From Acanthaster planci (lineage: Eukaryota; Echinodermata; Asteroidea; Valvatida; Acanthasteridae), in assembly GCF_001949145.1 (NCBI RefSeq), contig NW_019091582.1, positions 569,206 to 626,568 on the forward strand: a stretch of DNA of 57,363 nucleotides. The letters run 5' to 3'. Made by a program: the position numbers and the translations under genes. Under the pieces are notes generated by a model. That model saw nothing but the letters and a program-made list of their open reading frames with translations, had not been told where the DNA came from and ran no database searches. Shown piece by piece: positions 47,093 to 57,363 of this stretch (the stretch's first letter is position 1; each line of letters starts with the position of its first letter).

Positions 47093-47950
47093 TGCAGCGT
47101 TGATGTTCAGCGACAATGCTGCGTGAACTGCAGTTTATGCATGGAGCCTACTGCAACATGACGATCTTGCGAGGCTGAACTGTGCTGATAAAAATAAAAA
47201 GTTAAGCAGCCTTGATTAAAATGCCAAGGTTAGGCAGTTGATGACATGCTCTCTGCTGGTAGCCAAAGATGCGCCAGCACCTGCATGAACAACCTCGTCC
47301 GTCAGTATGGCCACTGGCACATTTCAGGCTACAGCGGTGATAGTAGCCACCCGTCCAAAGTGGCTACCAGACCAATTTTGGCCCTCCATCTTTCTGGGTA
47401 CCCGTTGTAACCACCAATCCCATGCACGAGAGCAACTCGATATGGCAGCTTGATGCAAATCTGCAAAGTATTGTACAAATAAGGTCTCCATGCATTTTTA
47501 TCTTTCCTTCAAATACAGAACGATGCTGACGATGCTTCATATTTCTGCCGGTAATTTCTTTTAACAGCATCTTTCTTTCAACTCAGATTGCTTTCTGGAT
47601 GCCTTGCATGCGGGGGTGAGTGTCGGGGTCTTGCGTTTGCTGGGTTTTTTTTGGGGGGGTGGTGCATATGTTAGCATCGGGAATGAAGTCTAGGGTTGAA
47701 TTCTCACCCGTTCCTTAGGAGAAGGTTCTGGCGACAACTCCGGAGGACAATACACAAACTGGACAAAAGACCAATAAAAAAGGGGAACAGGGGTGGGTGT
47801 GGTCGGGTAACAAAAGAAACAAGACACCATCATGAATATATGCAAATTACATTGAGGTAAGTACACTTAAGGTGTAACACAAAAAACATTGAGAAATACA
47901 TGTATTTGATGGGGAAAAAACACATACATGTACATCAAGAAGAAATCTTC

Positions 47951-48561
47951 NNNNNNNNNNNNNNNNNNNNNNNNNNNNNNNNNNNNNNNNNNNNNNNNNN
48001 NNNNNNNNNNNNNNNNNNNNNNNNNNNNNNNNNNNNNNNNNNNNNNNNNNNNNNNNNNNNNNNNNNNNNNNNNNNNNNNNNNNNNNNNNNNNNNNNNNNN
48101 NNNNNNNNNNNNNNNNNNNNNNNNNNNNNNNNNNNNNNNNNNNNNNNNNNNNNNNNNNNNNNNNNNNNNNNNNNNNNNNNNNNNNNNNNNNNNNNNNNNN
48201 NNNNNNNNNNNNNNNNNNNNNNNNNNNNNNNNNNNNNNNNNNNNNNNNNNNNNNNNNNNNNNNNNNNNNNNNNNNNNNNNNNNNNNNNNNNNNNNNNNNN
48301 NNNNNNNNNNNNNNNNNNNNNNNNNNNNNNNNNNNNNNNNNNNNNNNNNNNNNNNNNNNNNNNNNNNNNNNNNNNNNNNNNNNNNNNNNNNNNNNNNNNN
48401 NNNNNNNNNNNNNNNNNNNNNNNNNNNNNNNNNNNNNNNNNNNNNNNNNNNNNNNNNNNNNNNNNNNNNNNNNNNNNNNNNNNNNNNNNNNNNNNNNNNN
48501 NNNNNNNNNNNNNNNNNNNNNNNNNNNNNNNNNNNNNNNNNNNNNNNNNNNNNNNNNNNNN
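47951..48561. other. Assembly gap (611 N)
   Basis: A run of undetermined bases inside the large intron. Open frames crossing it are artefacts. Confidence 1.
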
Positions 48562-50929
48562 TACATTGGTACTTGTGTGTAATTACAAACCTGTACGGAG
48601 CTGCAAAACCACATTGTTAGGTCGGCATTCAGTATTTTGGGGAACCACTTTGTGAAATTAAAAGGTCTCTTTTTTAAGGGCATGAAAGTACCTTACACCG
48701 TCAGCAAAAACGTTCTTAAGCTACAAACACTTTCTAGACATCGTTTAGTGTCCATACATGCACAAACTGTACAGTAAGATTTTTTCCTCGTGCTACAGTA
48801 CTGAGTGTTGGATATACCCGTGGCACGAAAGTCTATCGCTCTAAAACTCACTGCAACATTTTGCTTGGTCGAAGGTTAACAAATCAAGGTGTGTCACCTC
48901 CCTGAATGGCAATGGTACTGCACAGGCTGTCTGGGACTTGGAAGGAAATTTGCATACTCAGGTGCAAAATAAATCGCTCACATTATCAAGCAATAACCAC
49001 ACATGGAGTAATTAACTGAATCGAGCAAAAAAAACGAAAAAAAAAAAAAATCCAAACTTCTGAATATGAATAAATTGGTCATTATAAGCAAGTTTATATA
49101 GCAGATGATGGCAGATGCAGATACAACCCTGGCTCCAAAACAACAGCTGGCAACTGTCTTGATGGGAAATCACGGTAAAAACTCAACGCTGGTTCCTCTT
49201 GATTTTAACGTCAAAAGATGCATCGTCTTTGATGCAAAGGCTGGAAACTGAGCCATCAGTAATTTGTATTCCTTTGTGGCTCCCTTGAAAGAGAAATGAG
49301 GTCTTGCGGCAAATCGCACGAGTAAGAATTATAAAAAGTCGGCCACACAAAAAATAAAATTTTATCATCAACAATTATCCGCTTTAAATAAACGCAAGTA
49401 AAATTACTGGTGTTTTCATAATCATGCTTGGGCAAACTAAAGCACCTTCATTAAAATATATTCCTCAAAAAAAGTTAAGGACCACTTTTTTTACTTGTAA
49501 TTTTCTTCGAAGCAATGAGTGGGCTCTAGTTCTTTCATCTTTTGCTTGTCTAGATGGTGTTCTCATTGGAATAAAAAAATTAAAAACGTTTCAAAACATC
49601 AAATGCACATTTTCAGCAGTAAAACATCTCATATACAAAGTATACAAAAAACCAAAAGTGATCCTTAACTTTTTTGAGTAGAGTACATTACTTGAGTTTT
49701 TGGGGGAAACGCACTTTCTCAATGGTATCACTTTGTCTGATTACCAAGTTAGGAATACGTTTGATGACTTTACTGTTTTCCAAATTGGAAAAGGATTTAA
49801 GGTTTCACTTCAGAAGCAAGAACAATGGACATAAATAGGTTGATGTAAATACCAAATATCTGAAACCCTCAACCACTACAGACTATCATGCAAAGAACCC
49901 CACACCAACAAAACTGATGGAGAGACAGAGTAGGGATGCAAGTTGGCACTGACACATTTGCCAGAATGATGTAATTATTTTTTGCACCGGAGCACTTGTA
50001 ACCATGATCTGTCTCTCTCTGTACAACGGCATGTCTGACAGGTAAAAGCGCCAAGCGTGCCTCGACTCATCTCCCGCTGGTGTCTAAACACACAAACACC
50101 CCCATCCATTATGCGCAAACACAAAAGGTCTGTGAAGTCTATTAATGGAGACTAGACCCAGTGTTGACTTCAGACTTGGAAGCTGTTCAAGACCGGTTGT
50201 GGTAGGAACTATCGCACCATGTGTATGCCCCAAAATGACCAACAAATATGAGGTTGCAATGAGAAATATTGCACAAATACTGTTTATCTGACTTTTGTGA
50301 ATCATTCTCCATGGCGATAGGCTGCATATCAAACGTTTGCCACTAAATTTATATCTTGCCTTTTGGTATAAAGTCAAGAATGAAGTCGGCTTTAAACATT
50401 TTTTGATTGAACAGTCTTCGCGGGTGAGCTGGGCCCGTGCACAACCCCAATAGGAGAAATTCCCACCGGCCTATATCTTTGCCGATGGGGGCGCACTTCA
50501 GCTTGGATGGAGAAGCATAAACTCTGCAATCCCCCAGTTAGATTACTGAAACTGCACATATGATTTACTCCATTTGAGCTAAAACGCAGTATCAGAAGCT
50601 GCTATGGCATTCCACCACCAAACCTAACGTCCATGACGGTATAGTCACCAGGTCCCTAAGTTTACCACCTACCAGTATTGTCAAACCTGATTGGTGTTCA
50701 CAGTAAGTGGCAAATTAAGGGACGTGGTACCTACATGCATACCATCATGAACGTTAAATGTACCATCTGTCTGCACTTGTTTACTAGAATGAAATGGAAA
50801 CCATGTCTGAGAAAACAACATGAACTGAATGAAAATGGCCAAAGCGCAATCTAAGTTAGCCAGAGGGCCTGGGAACCCCACTAACAGCAATAATCCTGCA
50901 ACACCCCATGCAGTGTCCTTTGGTGGATC

Positions 50930-51140
50930 CCAGGGGACCCAATGGGTGTCACCCCTCCCCTCCCCCTAGGCACAATGTAATTGGGGAGGGGGAATATCAC
51001 GAGAGGCAATTTCGGGGGACTTTTCATTTCCCTTCCTTCCCCAAATAACAGCCTCACTCCTAAGAAAGGCTTTAAAAGATTCCATGAAAACAGTTCAAAA
51101 TTTGATGCCCCCTCCCCAAAATAAACCGGTTCTGGATCCG
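50930..51140 (-). mobile_element. GGATCCAG-ended MITE copy
   Basis: Right end, inverted, CAAAGGCGGATCCAGAACCGG, then the G-rich segment GGGGAGGGGGCATC, and further left 'cactcctaagaaaggc', the same order as at 56470-56705. Confidence 0.55.
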
Positions 51141-51749
51141 CCTTTGGTAGTTTATAAAAAAATACTGCAGTTGAATCCCTTTCTGTCTACAGCAATATAC
51201 TACAACGCAGCAGGATATCAAGCCTGGAAGACAAGACGGCTGAGTGATCACGCTCTGAATAGGACTGGGACCTGGACTCTGACTATGGCCACATCTAAAT
51301 TACTTGTTTTGCGTCTGGGCACCGTACCGTACATTGTAACCGAAAGTTGATTTGGGAATGGGAATTTCTCTTTACATTTTTTTCTCTTCCAAAGGAATTT
51401 ATTTTCATTTCACAAAATGTGAAAACAAGTTCCCACACTGCAATGGGAGAACATTCCCACGACTTTTCACACAAGTGGTAAACATTTTGAAACCCTTTCA
51501 CATGTGCAGGAAAATATTATCAAACCTTGTGAAATGTGAACTTTTAACTGCAATGTCCTGTACATGCAGGCCACCAGCCAGCAGCTTCATCCATTACCAA
51601 CAGACTTGTGGGCGGGTTCCAGCCGCAGCCAGGCAATTCTGATGTGGCCCATTTGAGGGTACATTAATCTGTACGTCTTTGCTGAGAATGTGCAAGCGTA
51701 TTACCAGATGGACTCAGACTGCAGTTGGGTTTGTTTGTTGAGTTGTGTT

Positions 51750-51884
51750 TGTTTGTTTCACATGGATCTGAACCACAACCAGTGATCCCTCGTTGCTTCC
51801 CTTACATCAGAACCCGCGGAATGGATGGAGCGAACCAGCTTTAGGATCACTGATCGAGCTCAGGATCCATGTGAAACGAACTGG
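51750..51884. mobile_element. 135-bp inverted-repeat element
   Basis: GTTTGTTTCACATGGATCTG at the left; inverted right end AGTTCGTTTCACATGGATCC. It has the same termini as 46487-47092, also with CAGTGATCC inside both ends. Confidence 0.65.
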
Positions 51885-51998
51885 CCATGAGTCAATTTCA
51901 ACGTACCGGTAAAAAGATTTGAACCAATTACCGTGACATTCCTGCATCCAGCTGTGTTCATAACCTCACATTCCTATTCAAAGAACTCAAGTCAATGC

Positions 51999-52190
51999 CA
52001 ATGTTGCGGTCAAGACCATCACAAGATCATCTGCAAGACCACACCCAAGACCAGTCACAAGACCTTTCACAAGATCATTTGCAAGACCAGAAGACCAGTC
52101 ACAAGACCACCTACAAGACCAGTCACCAGACAAGTCATATCAAAAGACCAGTCACAAGACCATTCACAAGATCTGACACAAGACCATAAT
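51999..52190 (+). repeat. CAGTG-family left end with CACAAGACCAGT units
   Basis: CAATGTTGCGGTCAAGACC is followed by irregular units of CACAAGACCAGT/CTGCAAGACCAC. The unit is the complement of the minisatellite at 31231-31455. The right terminus is not recognised. Confidence 0.65.
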
Positions 52191-52466
52191 GAGGTTTGCT
52201 TGACTCAGAAAAGGACTTTGCTGTAGTGTGATATGCAGCAGCATGATGTTTGTACACATCTACATATAGCTGAAATGCATCTTTAAGACAAACAATGAAT
52301 CTCGGCAAATGCTACTTGTTTTTTGCGATTGGATTTTCTCACCCTCTTCAACATTTCGGACTCAGTCTCCTCAGGCGACAATGAGAACACGAACTAGGGA
52401 GGCAACAGAAGTACATGTACATTCAAAAGGAATTCATAAAGTGTAGTGAGGTCGGGTCAAAAAATC

Positions 52467-52595
52467 TCAATCCTGGTAAGGAACAGGGTTGAGTTCAGCC
52501 AGAGTCCAAATTTATCTCAGGGGTTGGTGCGGGGTTGAAAAGTTTGAAGTGTGAATTGTCGCTAGTTTTCAACCCTGCGTCAACCCCAAGATTGA
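52467..52595. mobile_element. 129-bp inverted-repeat element
   Basis: TCAATCCTGGTAAGGAACAGGGTTGA-type left end (broken as TCAATCCTGG and CAGGGTTGA) matches the inverted right end TCAATCTTGGGGTTGACGC then AGGGTTGA. Confidence 0.55.
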
Positions 52596-55176
52596 AAAAG
52601 GTCTAGTGAGAAAGCACACCATAACGTTCGGGTGACATACTGGCACATGTTTGTGATCGATCACAAGCTCCCCTTTTCCTGGATTTCTACACTTCATGGT
52701 CATCATTGAAATTCTGGTCCAGTTTGAAAACTGACCTCCCTCCAAAAAGCTAGATTTGTTCAAATTCCATGCACCCTTCACATACATCTTCAAACTTCAC
52801 TGGACTTAATAGTCACAAACAAAACAATTTAGCAAATGGTCGAATCATATTACAATGTACACGTACACAAACATGTCGTTAAAAGTGAAGTGCAAAATGA
52901 TACACAGAACTGAATTACACCCATTAACACAGTTAACAGTTTTTTCTCCCAAGAAGATTCATTGGAGACAATTTACCTGGTACATACAAGTACATGTACA
53001 TGTACCTACATTGTACATACAAATAAAGCTGCATGTATACATATATGTAGAGTGGTGTCCAAGAGCTAATTTGATTTGACAGGTATACTGTATACAAGAC
53101 AGATGCCTTAGCTTGTAGCTGGGATCAAACCTCATGGAGCAGTCTAAATAAAGATATTTGTGTCAGTCAGAGTGACCTTCAAATCATGCCTTCACCATCC
53201 ACAGTTACTGTATGGAGTCTGGACTGCTTTTCCACTAAGCACTAATTACATCTGTATCATGCTTTCCCATTTAGAAACCCCATGAAATTGGAACCCAGCA
53301 GCCAGCAAAACTGTTCTTAAGATTTGGGCTCCAACAACTCATCACGCTCTAGCTGTGTGTTGTCACAGCCAATCGTCCTGTGGTAACATCAAGTGTATAA
53401 TGTCAGAGTACGTTCCCCAACTCAAGCGTCCTCGGTACCCTGCCAGCGATTATACATTTCAGGAGTGTCACTGCCCTCTACCGGTCAAATTTGCATCAGC
53501 AAAAACATTTGGCCCAGAGAAACACCGGTCACCCGAGAACACTACCGCACATGCACATGTACCGGTACCTGTACGCGCCTGTCATCGCTCCTGCGTGGAA
53601 CCGTGAACTGAACAACTTGTCCCCGAAGCATCACCGCTCGTACATGTACCAGGAATGCTCACAATTTGCACAAATTTTGAAGCACAGGGATGCTGATCAT
53701 CGACGAACTGGAGGTTGGAGTTGTCCCCGAGTGCCCAATGCGTCATCCCTTCTTTGATACGACTCGGCTAAACCTTAAGCCTACTGGATTACGTGTACAT
53801 GTACACGGTGGCATGCTTTGCTGCCGACTGTTGACCTATTGATATGAAAACTATGCCTATGTCTTTGTCAGCTGAAGTGAAACACAGCACAGACATCTGC
53901 ACATAATGTACGTACGAGGCCTGATCAAGACGATCCCTAGATATCTTTTAGTCGGAGGAATGCCCAATGCTTGGGCCACAAAAAAGAATGTTGTGTTTCC
54001 CGACCAACCATAAAAGCGTTTGTTCGAAAGCAGTACAGCCATCAAATCAGATCATACTTATTTTCAAATCATTTTGCTGTCTTTCTTCAAAACCGCTCAA
54101 AAAACAGATGATTGGAAAAGGGGCAATTTATAAATTTGAAAGTCAATTACATGTATTTCCCCGTCCCTGTTACATGTGGCCAATGATTTTTTAATGTTCA
54201 GAACTCATTTTTTCAATTGCCAAGATTGAAGAAGTACTGCACATGACCTGCCGAACAAATAAACATACATGTACAAGTAGTTTGAAATCAATTTCAGTGA
54301 AACATTTACATGTACATCTACATTCCAGGTCAAAGTACAGTATCTGAATACATATCAGTACCAGGTGAAACTGGGACAGAAAAATGTCACATATTGGACC
54401 CCAAATTTACAAAATGACCCAAAAATACATGAACATTGTGTGACTGGAATAAGTTTGCAAAGGTAAAGTACCAGTACATTGTACATGCACAGTCTGTTCT
54501 ATCAAACTCTACATAGAATGCACACGTGCCAATTACATGTGTATGTACATGTACTTTACTGTAAGATACATTATGTACACATATACACCATGTACATATA
54601 TGTACAGGTATTACTATGGTTTGGTATGGACAAACCTACGCCACACTTACACTTACATGTACCTCATGAAATCAAAGACCGGGGACGGTGCAAATCTGAT
54701 GAAATTCATCCTTGTATAAATTTACCTGATTTGCTTCGCATAAAATAAAATGTGGAAGGTGCCCCAGAAATCTACCTTTCCTCCCGAGTATTATTTGTGG
54801 GGCTTTGGAATTCACTTGTCCATGTCTCGTGCTATGCATTACCATTTCTGTCTTGGTTTCTGTGAACGCTCAGGTGTTCCTTGTGGCCACGGGCTCACTC
54901 GCTCGGGTCAGCTTGCTGGGCTTGCTGGGTTCGTTACAATATTTGGCAGCAGTCAAAAAGCAATCAGAAAGTACAGTAAATGTACACCTTCTGCAGCTTC
55001 TCACGAGCTGATATGCTACCCAAATAACACCCAAAGACAGCAGTTCAGCGACCAAAAGGATGTAACGTTTATTTTTAACAAGTGGACTGATGGCTGTTCC
55101 AGAAAGACAAAAGTATAATCCAATTTCTGGCCGTTACTTATCATGCTGTGAGCGCACGCACTCCTGCACCGTAGTT

Positions 55177-55222
55177 GTGGGGACATTTCACTTATTTTGT
55201 GGGGACTCAGAAATGTCCCCAC
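55177..55222. repeat. Short hairpin GTGGGGACATTT / AAATGTCCCCAC
   Basis: 12-bp perfect inverted repeat with a 22-base spacer, and a further GTGGGGAC in the spacer. Confidence 0.7.
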
Positions 55223-55635
55223 AAATCGGTTCAAATGTCCCTAACAAAAGAACTTGTTCCCTGAAAGCGGTGAATGCCTACCCTACTGTTTTGGTATGTG
55301 TAAGCACATCAGTGCAAGGGTACATGTAGATCCGACAGCGCATGGGCAAATTAAAGTTTCTCTGAGATTTTTGGGGGAAGTCGGGCTGATGGACTGGACC
55401 GTGTCTGGGATCTGCATTCTGTACGTGTGAACGCCATCTGATGGTGGATATATTACACAGTAAAGTGCCGTTGCACACAGGCAAAGAACAACGTAAAAAC
55501 AGTCTGGACGGTGAACTAACAGAATTCCAGTATTGAAGACACGATATGACAAATTGTGAATTTGCTGGAAGTGTGTCGAGAATTTCTTGCAGCAGATGAG
55601 ACTGATATTAGTAAAGTGACTGGGTTAAATGTTGA

Positions 55636-55710
55636 AGGTCCAGGGATGTGTCCCACAGTGTATGCTGAAGGTCCAGGGATGGTTCAGATGTGTCCCACAG
55701 TACATGTAAG
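55636..55710 (+). repeat. Two-unit tandem duplication
   Basis: GAAGGTCCAGGGATG...TGTCCCACAGT occurs twice in a row, the second unit a few bases longer. Confidence 0.7.
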
Positions 55711-56079
55711 AATTATCAGCCGCACTGACCTTAACAAAATTCCTGCTGGGTCAATCTATTAGTGACGAACTAACCGTGAGTGGTCCCATTTCCAACACTG
55801 CCATCCCCATAAATCACAGTGTACAAGAGACCAGCAAGGTACTATTACATCAGGAGTCCCAACAGACTGAGCTGCAGACAGTGACTTCTGTGGACGTCAG
55901 CCTTGCCGCAAGCCATGCTATCTGGCCTACTGACTGTAACTTCCTCACCATTTTTTTTGGCTAGAGTACAAAGCAACGTTCCTGAAGCCTGTAAAACTAC
56001 CCACTGTGCAGAAACCAAGTAGCAAATACATGTGTACCCGCTGCTTCATTTGACTCGGACCGGCCAGCCGACCCTGGCA

Positions 56080-56260
56080 AGCTCGGTGGTCGAGTGGTTA
56101 AGACATCTACACTAGTACCCGAGTAAGCTTGTGAGGTTTTTTTCGCAAGCTCTCGGACAAGCACTGAGCATACAGTGCTTATTAATATACGTCGGGTAAG
56201 GGCAAAACCATTATATATAATCAACATCTCCCCAACGCAAAAAAAAAAAAAAAAAAAAAA
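56080..56260 (+). mobile_element. SINE-like element with A tail
   Basis: GCTCGGTGGTCGAGTGGTTAAGAC resembles a Leu/Ser tRNA 5' half with A-box. It is followed by ACATCTACACTAGTA, shared with the minus-strand remnant at 22340-22440, and ends in 22 A at 56239-56260. The B-box region is degraded. Confidence 0.5.
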
Positions 56261-56469
56261 TACATCTTGAAAACAATCTCTGTGTATTTAGATGGAGCTC
56301 TGTACCTTCCCCAATCCCAATAATTCTTTGAGTTCCTCCCAGTCCATGTAGATTTTCAAAGAAACTGGGAAAATCGGCCCTACAGCCTATATTGTATGGG
56401 TTTATATGAAGATTGCGCAAACTTTACACTGGTCTGTCAAGCGCATGTATTGCCCCTATCCCCCCCTCC

Positions 56470-56705
56470 TTGGTTGCCCACCCCTGACAGAAAGTGGATG
56501 GGAGGAGGGCACAGAAGCCACATCCCCCCCAAGTGCCAAACTTTTTCTTTTTAAATATGACAAGCCATTTGTGGGTGGTCAAAATGTAAAGCCTTAAAAT
56601 GTACCAGATAGCCTCGACCTTCAAACAGGCCATAAAAGGTTACATGAAAAAAACTTCAAAAGTTTTGGCCCAGCCCCCCAAAAAGGAATTTAGTTTTGGA
56701 TACAC
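56470..56705 (-). mobile_element. GGATCCAG-type MITE copy
   Basis: Right end, inverted, CAAGGGTGTATCCAAAACTAA, then GGGGGGCTGGGCCAAAAC and a 'ggccataaaaggttacat' segment shared with 6760-6785. Confidence 0.5.
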
Positions 56706-57044
56706 CCTTGCCTTAGATGTGGCATTTGTCTCCGTGAAATGATGCCAGTACATACCCACCCATGAGGCAACTCCTCCATGTATTATGCCACAGATAAACA
56801 TGTGAAACAAAAATCCCACAAGGGGCGTGCAACCCCCCCCCCCGTAAGACCAGGGGCATACTGGGAAGAAGGGTGGGGAAAAACCAACTGACAGGTGCAT
56901 AAGAGTGATGGCACTGACAGAGACACCTCTATTGACAGATTTCTCAAGTTGGGCCCTGCACTTGATGAGCAATCCCTGGATGTTTGTTAGCCTTGTCTGA
57001 ATCAATCAGCACGTCTAACATTTCACTTTGCTCTTTCCTCTCAC

Positions 57045-57172
57045 CTCCACCGTGAGGGATCCCTTGATGTTATCACTCTCGCTCAACCGGCCCTGCAGGG
57101 GGATGATCTGTCGGCTGCTCGGGTTACGCTCCAGCGAGTCCAGACAAATCACTGCCTCCCCAAGAAACTCGT
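57045..57172 (-). CDS. C2CD2L-like: C2CD2L-like protein, exon for the end of the C2 domain
   Basis: A 128-bp exon, acceptor TTTTCTTTCCAG, donor GTGGAG|GTGAGAGG, phase 1 in and phase 0 out. It encodes DEFLGEAVICLDSLERNPSS, RQIIPLQGRLSE, and NIKGSLTVE. This is the usual C2 ending: D-x-FLG strand, basic/Arg-rich loop, PL-x-G, and a G-x-L-x-V-E last strand, completed by FLFMEP in the next exon. In the known family the C2 domain follows an SMP lipid-transfer domain and an ER membrane anchor; those exons must lie to the right of the window. Only the last Asp of the potential calcium-binding loops is visible, so calcium dependence cannot be judged. Confidence 0.9.
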
Positions 57173-57363
57173 CTGGAAAGAAAAGACAAACAGGACCTTA
57201 TCAATGTCCGTGTTTTGTTTGGACTGTATTGTACTGCCATTGTCTTTCTTTCATGTATAATCTGTTGTCAGTCTTCCTTGTCTGGTTCTTTTTTCTTGTT
57301 GAAATAACGCATTTCTGCATAAGACTTGGTCTTCTGAATGTGCCTCTGTATTTGCCCCCTTTT
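57173..57363 (-). other. Start of the next upstream intron
   Basis: Pyrimidine-rich on the minus strand next to the acceptor. No exon is seen before the window ends. Confidence 0.6.

Larger units (their letters stand above)
39738..57044 (-). other. Intron of C2CD2L-like gene (17.3 kb)
   Basis: Phase 0, donor GTGGAG|GTGAGAGG at 57044-57043. It is very long compared with the others and carries at least ten repeat or mobile elements plus the sequence gap at 47951-48561. Since it joins two halves of a C2 strand in phase, no missing exon is required, although a small exon in the gap cannot be excluded. Confidence 0.75.

Noticed and set aside
47847-48683. Long frames of 230-278 residues crossing 47951-48561
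   Set aside because: They consist of undetermined bases (N) and are not real frames.
54805-55011. Signal-peptide-like frame (LVLCITISVLVSVNAQVF) on the plus strand
   Set aside because: The hydrophobic start is attractive, but no downstream domain, splice site or family signature follows, and it lies inside the large intron.

Overview
The window is eukaryotic genomic DNA, almost certainly from a marine invertebrate deuterostome. A sea star or other echinoderm is my first guess; amphioxus and hemichordate are not excluded. The reasons are short GT/AG-bounded exons in long AT-rich introns, a conserved metazoan gene, many small non-autonomous DNA transposons, tRNA-derived SINE remnants, and scattered copies of the palindrome TGTACATGTACA. 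There is no bacterial-style gene organisation. Nearly all open frames are chance frames in non-coding DNA.

Layout. (1) Positions 2-217 (+) hold the last coding stretch of an unidentified gene whose C-terminus carries two SUMO-consensus-like sites. (2) Positions 218-21937 are about 21.7 kb of UTR and intergenic DNA between two convergent genes, with several MITE families in paired copies. (3) Positions 21938-57172 (-) hold the 3' part of one gene in seven exons: 57045-57172, 39548-39737, 38418-38558, 34358-34491, 24699-24768, 23920-24129 and 21938-22242. Every junction has GT..AG ends and all phases agree (1-0, 0-1, 1-1, 1-0, 0-1, 1-1, 1-stop), giving about 391 residues to a stop. The product matches the C2CD2/C2CD2L (TMEM24) family: the end of a C2 domain, the PDGTIITTVTT segment, the VAETAI...TPTKKSTLII segment, and a polybasic C-terminus. 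The N-terminal part (membrane anchor, SMP lipid-transfer domain, start of C2) lies beyond the right edge.

The known family works at ER-plasma-membrane contacts. Its basic tail grips plasma-membrane phosphoinositides and is released by phosphorylation. Here the basic tail module is present twice, in two consecutive phase-1 exons with similar starts, which is the most interesting gene-level observation.

The introns (17.3, 1.0, 3.9, 9.6, 0.6 and 1.7 kb) are dense with mobile elements. They include a TTAACCCTAAC-ended piggyBac-like MITE family that mimics telomere repeats, a CAGTGTTGTAGTCAAG-ended family one copy of which has grown a 12-bp minisatellite, a hAT-like MITE nested in another inverted-repeat element, GGCCCAATTTCA-ended MITEs, long foldback elements, a LINE C-terminal remnant and SINE remnants. 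An assembly gap of 611 N lies at 47951-48561. I found no operon, CRISPR array, rRNA, intact tRNA gene or clearly new molecular system.
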